Origin: Rhizobium leguminosarum
Lineage (GTDB): Bacteria > Pseudomonadota > Alphaproteobacteria > Rhizobiales > Rhizobiaceae
DNA: 64,000 nt
Assembly: GCF_001679785.1 (NCBI RefSeq)
Contig: NZ_CP016290.1
Location: 248,001 to 312,000, forward strand
Direction: 5' to 3'
A model generated the notes under the pieces. The model saw only the letters and a program-made list of their open reading frames with translations. It did not search any database and had not been told where the DNA came from. Of the stretch, positions 56,192 through 64,000 are shown in pieces. The translations under genes and the position numbers were made by a program. Numbering within the stretch: position 1 is the stretch's first letter; each line of letters begins with the position of its first letter.

Positions 56192-56911
56192 ATGACTATC
56201 CACGAAACACTCGCCGCCGACGCCCATGGCGAAAAGGCCATCGAGCGCCAGAGCGTCTATGTCTACGAGGCTCCGGTGCGCATCTGGCACTGGATCAACG
56301 CCTTCTCGATTCTTACGCTCGCGCTGACCGGCTACTTCATCGGCTCGCCGCTTCCTTCCGTGCCCGGCGAGGCGAGCGCCAACTTCCTGATGGGCTATAT
56401 CCGCTTCATCCACTTCGCGGCGGGGCAGCTCCTCGCCGTGTTCCTGATCCTCAGGGTCTACTGGGCCTTCGTCGGCAACGTCCATGCCCGGCAGATCTTC
56501 TACGTGCCGTTCTGGAGCGGCCGTTTCTGGAAGGAATGGCTGCATGAGGTGGGCTGGTATACATCTCTGGTGCGGCAGCCGAAGAAATATGTCGGCCACA
56601 ATCCGCTCCCCCAGTTCACCATGTTCCTGATGTTCACTTTGCCGCTCTTGTTCATGGCGATCACCGGCTTTGCACTCTATAGCGAAGGTGCCGGCCGCGA
56701 CAGTTGGGAATATTCGCTCTTCGGCTGGGTGTTCTCGATCTGGCCGAACAGCCAGGACATCCACACTTACCACCATCTCGGCATGTGGGTGATCCTCGTC
56801 TTCGTGATGGTCCACATCTATGTGGCGGTGCGCGAGGACATCATGAGCCGGCAGAGCATCATCTCGTCGATGATCTCGGGTGAACGGCTCTTCAAGGACA
56901 GGGAGGATTAG
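56192..56911 (+). CDS. hupC: Hydrogenase b-type cytochrome subunit
   Basis: A 239-residue membrane protein, start ATG 56192 after GGGAGG. Four hydrophobic segments and conserved His residues (RIWHWINAF, IRFIHFAAGQ, DIHTYHHLGMWV) that bind two hemes are visible. It accepts electrons from HupS and passes them to the quinone pool. It lies 13 bases downstream of hupL and its stop codon directly precedes the hupD start. Confidence 0.94.
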   Translation: MTIHETLAADAHGEKAIERQSVYVYEAPVRIWHWINAFSILTLALTGYFIGSPLPSVPGEASANFLMGYIRFIHFAAGQLLAVFLILRVYWAFVGNVHARQIFYVPFWSGRFWKEWLHEVGWYTSLVRQPKKYVGHNPLPQFTMFLMFTLPLLFMAITGFALYSEGAGRDSWEYSLFGWVFSIWPNSQDIHTYHHLGMWVILVFVMVHIYVAVREDIMSRQSIISSMISGERLFKDRED

Positions 56912-57520
56912 ATGACCATCCCGTATCCCCTGGCACCTCCGCCGGCGCCTCGTATTCTCGTGCTTGGCATCGGCAATATCCTCTGGGCCGACGAGGGTTT
57001 TGGCGTGCGCGCGGTCGAGGCGTTCCACAAAGCCTATGAACTGTCCGACAATGTCACCATTCTCGATGGCGGCACGCAGGGGCTCTATCTCGTGCAGTTC
57101 GTCAACGAGCACGACCGGCTGATCGTCTTCGATGCGATCGACTACGGCCTCGAGCCGGGCACGATGAAGGTGGTGGAAGACGACGAAGTGCCGAAATTCA
57201 CCGGCGCCAAGAAGATGAGCCTGCACCAGACCGGCTTCCAGGAGGTGCTGAGTGCCGCCGACTTCATGGGGCACTATCCGGAGCGGTTGACCCTGATTGG
57301 CTGCCAGCCACTCGATCTCGAGGATTGGGGTGGCCCGCTGACGGCGCCGGTCAGGGGAGTCATACCCGCGGCCATCGAAACGGCGGTCCGAGTATTGAGA
57401 AGCTGGGGTGTCGCCGTCACGGCGCGCCCGGAAGGCGCGGCGGTTCCGCCGCTCCTCGAACACGATATCGATTTCGAACGTTACGAGCGCCGTGCCGAAC
57501 CGGCCGCGTTGAACTGCTGA
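56912..57520 (+). CDS. hupD: Hydrogenase maturation endopeptidase
   Basis: A 202-residue nickel-sensing protease. The motif LGIGNILWADEGFGVRAVE at about 16-34 carries the Glu/Asp that reads Ni in HupL, LDGGTQGLYLV and LIVFDAIDYG continue the fold, and HQTGFQEVL holds the His ligand. It cuts the C-terminal extension of HupL after Ni insertion. It follows hupC with no gap. Confidence 0.94.
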   Translation: MTIPYPLAPPPAPRILVLGIGNILWADEGFGVRAVEAFHKAYELSDNVTILDGGTQGLYLVQFVNEHDRLIVFDAIDYGLEPGTMKVVEDDEVPKFTGAKKMSLHQTGFQEVLSAADFMGHYPERLTLIGCQPLDLEDWGGPLTAPVRGVIPAAIETAVRVLRSWGVAVTARPEGAAVPPLLEHDIDFERYERRAEPAALNC

Positions 57521-57531
57521 GGAGGACAACC

Positions 57532-58107
57532 ATGAAGTATCGTAAGATTACGACGACGCTCTCCGCGCTGGCGCTACCGAGCATCGCCCACGCCCATGTC
57601 GGGCTGCACGCCGATGGCACGCTTGCGGGTCTCAACCATCCGTTCAGCGGCCTCGATCATATCCTGGCGATGGTCGCGGTCGGCTTCTGGGCCTCGACGC
57701 TGGGCGGCAAGGCCGTCTGGATCGTGCCCTCCGCCTTCGTCATCGTCATGGCCGGTGGCGGCGTCCTGGGTATCGAGGGTATCGCGCTGCCGATGGTCGA
57801 AACTGCAATCGCGCTGACCGTGGCGATGCTCGGCTTGCTGGTGGCCTTCGAGGTGAAGATTCCCACCCCGGTGGCCGCGATCGTCGTCGGCATATGCGCG
57901 CTCTTCCACGGCCACGTCCATGGCATCGAGTTGCCGACAATGTCAAACGCGACGGGCTACTTGGCGGGCATCCTGGCTGCGACGGTCATCCTGCACGTCC
58001 TCGGCATCGGGCTGGCTTCGCTGAGGTTCGGCAAAGCCGGACAGGTGGTCGCGCGGGTGGCCGGCGGGGCCGTCGCCCTGGCCGGCGCGGCACTGCTGGT
58101 CGGCTGA
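57532..58107 (+). CDS. hupE: HupE/UreJ-type nickel permease
   Basis: A 191-residue membrane protein, start ATG 57532 after GGAGGACAACC. A cleavable signal segment (ALPSIAHA, about residues 14-21) precedes six hydrophobic helices. The two nickel motifs are visible, HPFSGLDHIL near 36-45 and FHGHVHGIE near 124-132. It supplies nickel for HupL. It closes hupSLCDE. Confidence 0.93.
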   Translation: MKYRKITTTLSALALPSIAHAHVGLHADGTLAGLNHPFSGLDHILAMVAVGFWASTLGGKAVWIVPSAFVIVMAGGGVLGIEGIALPMVETAIALTVAMLGLLVAFEVKIPTPVAAIVVGICALFHGHVHGIELPTMSNATGYLAGILAATVILHVLGIGLASLRFGKAGQVVARVAGGAVALAGAALLVG

Positions 58108-58134
58108 ATCACTCCCAAGGCTGAGGCCTTCCGT

Positions 58135-58168
58135 GAGCCGCGTGGGCACCCCTGCTCCGTCGCGGCTC
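58135..58168. other. Stem-loop between hupE and hupF
   Basis: Perfect 8-base arms GAGCCGCG (58135-58142) and CGCGGCTC (58161-58168) enclose an 18-base loop, 36 bases before the hupF start. It lacks a T run, so it may tune mRNA levels between the structural and accessory genes rather than end transcription. Confidence 0.45.
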
Positions 58169-58203
58169 CCGATTTCACTAGATTCGGACGGAGATAGAGC
58201 GTC

Positions 58204-58500
58204 ATGTGCATCGGCATTCCCATGCGGGTCGTCGTCGGCAGCGAGTTCATCGCGCAATGCGAGCGCCATGGCGCGATCGCCTCGATTTCCCTGATGCTGG
58301 TCGGCCCGCAGCCGCCCGGAACCCATCTTCTCACCCATCTCGGCTCGGCCATCCGCGTGCTCCATGCCGACGAGGCCCGCGCAATCGACGACGCGCTCGC
58401 CGGACTTGCCGAAGCGGTGGAGGGAAGAGCCTTCGATATGCTCTTCGCCGATCTCATTTCCCGCGAGCCGGAATTGCCGCCGCATTTGCGCGGCGAGTGA
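58204..58500 (+). CDS. hupF: HypC/HupF-family hydrogenase chaperone
   Basis: A 98-residue HypC-like protein. It starts MCIGIPMRVV with the invariant Cys2 that holds the Fe(CN)2CO unit, then HLLTHLGSAIRVLHADEA. HupF protects HupL in the presence of oxygen during maturation, and it is a paralogue of HypC. A 96-base gap with a stem-loop separates it from hupE, and a 168-base gap follows. Confidence 0.93.
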   Translation: MCIGIPMRVVVGSEFIAQCERHGAIASISLMLVGPQPPGTHLLTHLGSAIRVLHADEARAIDDALAGLAEAVEGRAFDMLFADLISREPELPPHLRGE

Positions 58501-58607
58501 AAAGAGAACTTCCAAAATGGAAGCTGACTTTCCACCCAGATGTTGGCGATATTTTCCTCTAGCGAAAATTTCCCTTCCAGATCAATGGAATCCTACTTTC
58601 CTCAGTC

Positions 58608-58623
58608 TGGCACGCCGTTTGCA
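58608..58623 (+). promoter_or_regulatory. Sigma-54 (-24/-12) promoter of hupG
   Basis: TGGCACGCCGTTTGCA matches the -24/-12 consensus (TGGCAC-N5-TTGCA) exactly. It lies in the 168-base gap between hupF and hupG, about 46 bases upstream of the hupG start. Two TTCCA/TGGAA dyads lie upstream in the same gap (around 58510-58525 and 58575-58590). This would start a second transcript, hupGHIJK and onwards. Confidence 0.8.
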
Positions 58624-58668
58624 GATCATCATTCGCAATGTTTTGCATCGTGATTTGTGGAGGAGACA

Positions 58669-59118
58669 ATGCCATCTGCCCTGGTCCGCGCCCTGAGCGA
58701 GCGGGCGCACCTACCTGTCGTCGATGAGACGAATATCGATGCCTTCCTCGCCCCGGCTGCGGGCGAGCCCGACAATGCCGTCCTGTTCTTCACCGGCGAT
58801 CCGGCGCAACGGCCCGAGGCCGATGATGTCGCCGTGGTTCTTCCAGAACTCATGCAGGTCTTCCGTGGCCGCCTGCGGGGCGCGGTGGTTCGCCGTGCGA
58901 CGGAGGACAAGCTTAAGGCGCGCTTCAACGTCGTCGTCATGCCGAGCCTCGTCGTGACGCGGCGGGACCAGCCGGTCGGCGTGCTCGGCAAGATCCGCGA
59001 CTGGTCGGAATATGTCGAGAAGATCAGTGCATGGCTGTCGCCCGACGCGCCGGTCATGGTGTCCTCGGGCGGGCCGAAGGTAGAGATCACCCATGCCGGC
59101 AAGGAGATCGCGCGATGA
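58669..59118 (+). CDS. hupG: Hydrogenase accessory protein HupG (HyaE-like, thioredoxin fold)
   Basis: A 149-residue protein from the ATG at 58669 (GGAGG upstream). It has a thioredoxin-like fold without active-site cysteines (VLFFTGDPAQRPEADDVAVV, then FNVVVMPSLVVTRRDQPVGV). HupG/HyaE proteins act on HupS assembly and Tat export. First gene after a perfect sigma-54 promoter. Its stop overlaps hupH in an ATGA. Confidence 0.93.
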   Translation: MPSALVRALSERAHLPVVDETNIDAFLAPAAGEPDNAVLFFTGDPAQRPEADDVAVVLPELMQVFRGRLRGAVVRRATEDKLKARFNVVVMPSLVVTRRDQPVGVLGKIRDWSEYVEKISAWLSPDAPVMVSSGGPKVEITHAGKEIAR

Positions 59119-59959
59119 AGGCTGGTTTTTGGGTTGCCCCCGAGGGCGAAGGCGCCGCCATGACGGTGATGCCGATCGGCGCCGAACCGCCACTTCGCGC
59201 CCGCAAGCTCAATTTTCTCGCCACGAGCAGCGCCGAGGAAATGATCCGTCGATGCCGGCGGACGGCGATGCTCCTGCCGGAGCTCGCCGATGCGCTCGCG
59301 GTTCAGAAGGCCGAGCAGCCGGGCCGGCTGTTCGACATCACCGATTTCCCCGACGACGACAGGGAACTGATAACCCAGACCCTTGGTGAAGGTGAGGTGG
59401 CCGGCGTCGCTGCGTTGGCGAACGGCGTCACGGCCCAGATGCAGGAGGCCGTGATGGCCGGCGTCTGGCGCATCCGCTTCACCGACGTCGATGGTCGGCT
59501 CATTGCCGACTATATCGAGGTGGCGAGCATTCCCGCCGCCGTCCGGCAGGCGTGTTCGGGGCTGCCCGCATCGATTAGCCACGGACCGGCGCCGGCGGGC
59601 GCCATGAACGTCATGCCCGTGCTGACCGAGATCGGCGACCGCATCGCCCGGTACCGCGACGGCGATCCGGCCCATGTCATCACCTTCTCGCTTTTCCCGA
59701 TGAGCCCGGAGGACATGGCGTTCCTGCAGGATGCGTTGGGGGCGGGACCGGTGCAGCTTACCTCGCGCGGCTACGGCACCTGCCGCGTCGTGGCGACCGG
59801 CGCGCGCAATGCCTGGTCGGTTCAGTTCTACAACGCCATGGACACGATCATCCTCGACACGCTGGAGATCTGCAACATTCCTTCGGTCGCCATCGCCGCC
59901 GAGGAGGATTTCCGCGACTCCGAGGCGCGACTGCGGGACATCTGGGAGGCCTATTTCAA

Positions 59960-59963
<4 letters not shown>
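59115..59963 (+). CDS. hupH: Hydrogenase accessory protein HupH (HyaF-like)
   Basis: A 282-residue HupH/HpnF family protein with MTVMPIGAEPPLRARKLNFL near the start, and the two related halves of the family: DVDGRLIADYIEVASIPAAV in the middle and NAMDTIILDTLEICNIPSVA near the C-terminus. The HupG and HupH proteins are needed to mature the small subunit. Overlaps hupI by four bases, so coupled translation is likely. Confidence 0.92.
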
Positions 59964-61787
<1,824 letters not shown>

Positions 61788-61795
<8 letters not shown>

Positions 61796-62129
61796 AATGT
61801 CGTTGATGGAGAGCGTGATCGAAATCGTCTGTGAGACGGCGCGGCAGAACGGCGCGACGCGGGTCAAGTCGGTCCGGCTAGATGTCGGCGTATTGAGCCA
61901 TGTCAATCCCGACGCGCTGATCTTCTGCTATGAGGCGGTGCGGCATGGTACGGTCGCCGACAGCGCGACACTCGAGATCAATCGCATCGCTGGCGAGGGT
62001 TGGTGCCTCGATTGCGGCAAGACGGTAGCTTTGGAGGAGCGGTTCGGCGCCTGCCCGGACTGCGGACGGCATCGCGTCCAGATGACGGCAGGCGACGAAT
62101 TGAAGATCAGAGACATGGAGGTGATCTGA
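61788..62129 (+). CDS. hypA: Hydrogenase nickel incorporation protein HypA
   Basis: A 113-residue protein starting [14 protein letters not shown]. His2 binds Ni, and a zinc site is formed by CLDCG and CPDCG (C73, C76, C89, C92). With HypB it delivers nickel to HupL. Its coding sequence contains a TTGA-N6-TCAA box at 61893-61906, the likely control element of hypB and following genes. The start ATG at 61788 overlaps the hupK stop. Confidence 0.95.
61893..61906 (+). promoter_or_regulatory. FNR/FnrN anaerobox within hypA
   Basis: TTGA-GCCATG-TCAA is a perfect TTGA-N6-TCAA site inside hypA, 223 bases upstream of the hypB start. Rhizobium leguminosarum hypBFCDEX is known to be driven from an FnrN-type promoter within hypA. 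fnrN lies at 33004 in this window. Confidence 0.65.
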
Positions 62130-62995
62130 TGTGCACGGTATGCGGTTGCGGAACGTCGGCCATTGAGGGCCACACGCATGAGGTTGGAGATGATGGCCAC
62201 GGCCATCATCATCACGATGGTCACCACGGTGATGATCATGATGACCACCACCACGCCGAGGACGGCAGCGTCCATTATGGCAAGGGCATCGCCGGCGTGC
62301 ATGCGCCGGGCATGAGCCAGGAGCGGATCATCCAGGTGGAGAAGGACATCCTCTCCAAGAATGATGCCTATGCGGCCGAGAACAGGAGACATTTCGAGCG
62401 CCAGGGCGTCTTCGCGCTGAATTTTGTCTCCAGTCCCGGCTCAGGCAAGACCAGCCTGCTGGTTCGGACGATCAAAGACCTCAAGGACCGCCTCTCGATC
62501 TCCGTCATCGAGGGCGACCAGCAGACCTCGAACGACGCGGCGCGTATCCGTGAGACCGGCGCGCGGGCGATCCAGATCAATACCGGCAAGGGCTGCCATC
62601 TCGACGCCCATATGGTCGGCCACGCGGTCGAGGATCTCGCGCCCGAGCCCGGCTCGGCGCTCTTTATCGAGAATGTCGGCAATCTCGTCTGTCCCGCCGC
62701 CTTTGATCTCGGCGAGGCGCACAAGGTGGTTGTGCTGTCGGTCACTGAAGGCGAGGACAAGCCGCTCAAATATCCCGACATGTTCGCCGCCGCCGACCTG
62801 ATGATCCTCAACAAGGCCGACCTGCTGCCTCATCTCGATTTCAATACCGGGTTCTGCATCGCCAACGCGCTGCGCGTCAATCCGCGCCTGCAGACATTAA
62901 CCGTGTCGGCTCGCACCGGAGAGGGCATGGAGGCGTTCTATGCCTGGCTCGAAGCGTCCGCGGCGCGCCGGGCAATTCGTTCGAAGGTGGCTTGA
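62129..62995 (+). CDS. hypB: Hydrogenase nickel incorporation GTPase HypB
   Basis: A 288-residue GTPase. The N-terminus is [10 protein letters not shown] (Cys2, 5, 7) followed by a His-rich stretch of 14 His between residues 15 and 49 that can store nickel. The GTPase domain has P-loop [10 protein letters not shown] at 101-110, [11 protein letters not shown] and [11 protein letters not shown] (NKxD). It starts in an ATGA overlap with hypA. It hydrolyses GTP to load nickel into HupL with HypA. Confidence 0.96.
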   Translation: MCTVCGCGTSAIEGHTHEVGDDGHGHHHHDGHHGDDHDDHHHAEDGSVHYGKGIAGVHAPGMSQERIIQVEKDILSKNDAYAAENRRHFERQGVFALNFVSSPGSGKTSLLVRTIKDLKDRLSISVIEGDQQTSNDAARIRETGARAIQINTGKGCHLDAHMVGHAVEDLAPEPGSALFIENVGNLVCPAAFDLGEAHKVVVLSVTEGEDKPLKYPDMFAAADLMILNKADLLPHLDFNTGFCIANALRVNPRLQTLTVSARTGEGMEAFYAWLEASAARRAIRSKVA

Positions 62996-62998
62996 AGT

Positions 62999-64000
62999 AT
63001 GACGCCGTCGCTTGCACGACAGATCGAAAGCCCGGTCCGGCGGCTTAGGCTCCGGGTGCGCGGCGTCGTGCAGGGCGTCGGTTTCCGGCCTTTTGCCTAT
63101 CGGCTCGCTCGGGCAATGCGGCTCTCCGGCTTCGTGCTGAACGACAGCGCGGGCGTGCTGATCGAGATCGAGGGTAGGGACGCGAACCACTTCCCCGAAG
63201 CGGTCAGGACGCAGGCGCCGCCGCTCGCCCGCATCGATTCGATCGATGTCCTCGAACTGGTCCCTGCTGGCGGCGAGCGGTTCGAGATACTCGAAAGCCT
63301 GGGCGGTCGGAGTGCGACCAGGATCGGCGCCGACGCCGCAACCTGTGACGAATGCCGTCGGGAGTTGACGGATCCGGCGAGCCGCTTCTTCGGCTATCCC
63401 TTCGTCAACTGCACCCATTGCGGCCCGCGCTTCACCATCACCCGCGCCCTGCCTTATGACCGGGCTCACACCTCGATGGCGTCGTTTCCGATGTGCCGGA
63501 CTTGCGCCGCGGACTATGTCGATCCGGAGAACCGGCGTTTCCATGCCGAGCCTGTCGCCTGTCCTAATTGCGGGCCGAGGCTCAGTCATCCGATCAAGGA
63601 AATCTCCGCGCGGCTCGAAGGCGGCGCGATCGTTGCGCTCAAGGGCGTCGGCGGTTTCCACTTGCTTTGCGACGCCCGCAACGATGGGGCGATCGGCCTG
63701 TTGCGGCTGCGCAAGGCGCGCGACCAGAAGCCATTCGCCGTCATGGTTCGCGACATCGAGGCGGCGCGGCAGCTTGCACGGCCGAACGAAGCCGAAGAGG
63801 CGTTGCTGATCTCGCCAGCACGCCCGATCGTTCTCGTCGCGGCCCGTGCTGGCGAACTCTCTGGCCTGATCGCGCCCGGGCTCACGCGGGTAGGACTCAT
63901 GCTCGCTTATGCCCCGGTGCATCACCTGCTGCTCGACGAGCTCTCCCGCTCTTCGCCGCACCGTCACGCCGCGCTGGTCGCGACCAGCGCCAATCCCGGC
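62999..64000 (+). CDS. hypF: Carbamoyltransferase HypF (5' part, cut by window edge)
   Basis: A frame open from the ATG at 62999 to the window end, so at least 334 codons of a protein of roughly 750 residues. The acylphosphatase domain has RGVVQGVGFRPFAYRLA. Two zinc-finger-like modules follow with CDECRREL, CTHCGPRF, CRTCAADY and CPNCGPRL, then a YrdC-type domain starts with GGAIVALKGVGGFHLLCDA. HypF makes the CN ligands of the Ni-Fe site from carbamoyl phosphate, with HypE. hypCDE are expected to the right. Confidence 0.95.
   Translation, partial: MTPSLARQIESPVRRLRLRVRGVVQGVGFRPFAYRLARAMRLSGFVLNDSAGVLIEIEGRDANHFPEAVRTQAPPLARIDSIDVLELVPAGGERFEILESLGGRSATRIGADAATCDECRRELTDPASRFFGYPFVNCTHCGPRFTITRALPYDRAHTSMASFPMCRTCAADYVDPENRRFHAEPVACPNCGPRLSHPIKEISARLEGGAIVALKGVGGFHLLCDARNDGAIGLLRLRKARDQKPFAVMVRDIEAARQLARPNEAEEALLISPARPIVLVAARAGELSGLIAPGLTRVGLMLAYAPVHHLLLDELSRSSPHRHAALVATSANPG

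Overview
The window reads as alphaproteobacterial, Rhizobiaceae-type DNA, most likely from a large plasmid or an integrated plasmid-like element. It carries a rhizobial traAFBH / traCDG DNA-transfer region with a TraM-like quorum-sensing antiactivator, accessory genes of rhizobial megaplasmids (DUF736, WGR, ParB-like, ArdC-like, a giant methylase-helicase), sugar ABC transporters, an FnrN-type regulator and a rhizobial-order hup/hyp uptake-hydrogenase cluster. There is no repABC replicator, no mating-pair-formation (trb/virB) operon and no rRNA or tRNA gene in view.

Layout. 0-2.5 kb: traM-like gene, an XRE regulator and an AbiEi/AbiEii toxin-antitoxin pair whose toxin gene is frameshifted. 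2.7-11.1 kb: conjugation genes, traA-traF-traB-traH leftwards and traC-traD-traG rightwards, around an oriT at about 8507-8540 (inverted repeat followed by an RSF1010-like nic site). 11.4-29.4 kb: the predicted leading region, first to enter a recipient. It holds a frameshifted nuclease gene, a group II intron and a run of mostly minus-strand genes: DUF736, ArdC-like, ParB-like, a 1,699-residue N12-class methylase/helicase and a Toprim protein. Nearly all use the predicted transferred strand as template, the arrangement expected of early-expressed anti-restriction genes. 29.6-36.1 kb: a mosaic with a LuxR-HTH protein, a decayed amino-sugar locus (GntR regulator, GlcNAc-kinase-like gene, SIS pseudogene), fnrN, a complete icd and an IS1182-type remnant.

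36.1-49.3 kb: two carbohydrate or related uptake systems, each opposite a divergent ROK repressor with a candidate inverted-repeat operator. The first is a binding protein, ATPase, fused double permease and TIM-barrel isomerase. The second is a Tat-exported binding protein, two permeases, a Gfo/Idh/MocA dehydrogenase and a MalK-type ATPase. 49.5-53.0 kb: a chemoreceptor, a DsbA-fold isomerase gene broken by an amber codon, and an SDR.

53.2-64.0 kb: hupSLCDEFGHIJK-hypABF', with hypF running off the right edge. hupS and hupG have -24/-12 (sigma-54) promoter sequences, hupS also has an IHF-consensus site, and a TTGA-N6-TCAA anaerobox lies inside hypA upstream of hypB. With fnrN on the same molecule this suggests dual NifA/RpoN and FnrN control of an uptake hydrogenase that recycles H2 from nitrogenase. 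HupS has the two extra cysteines typical of oxygen-tolerant enzymes.

Several genes are broken by single-base losses from short homopolymers (abiEii, the nuclease, two transposases). These may be real decay or sequence errors. All functions are inferred from reading sequence without database searches.
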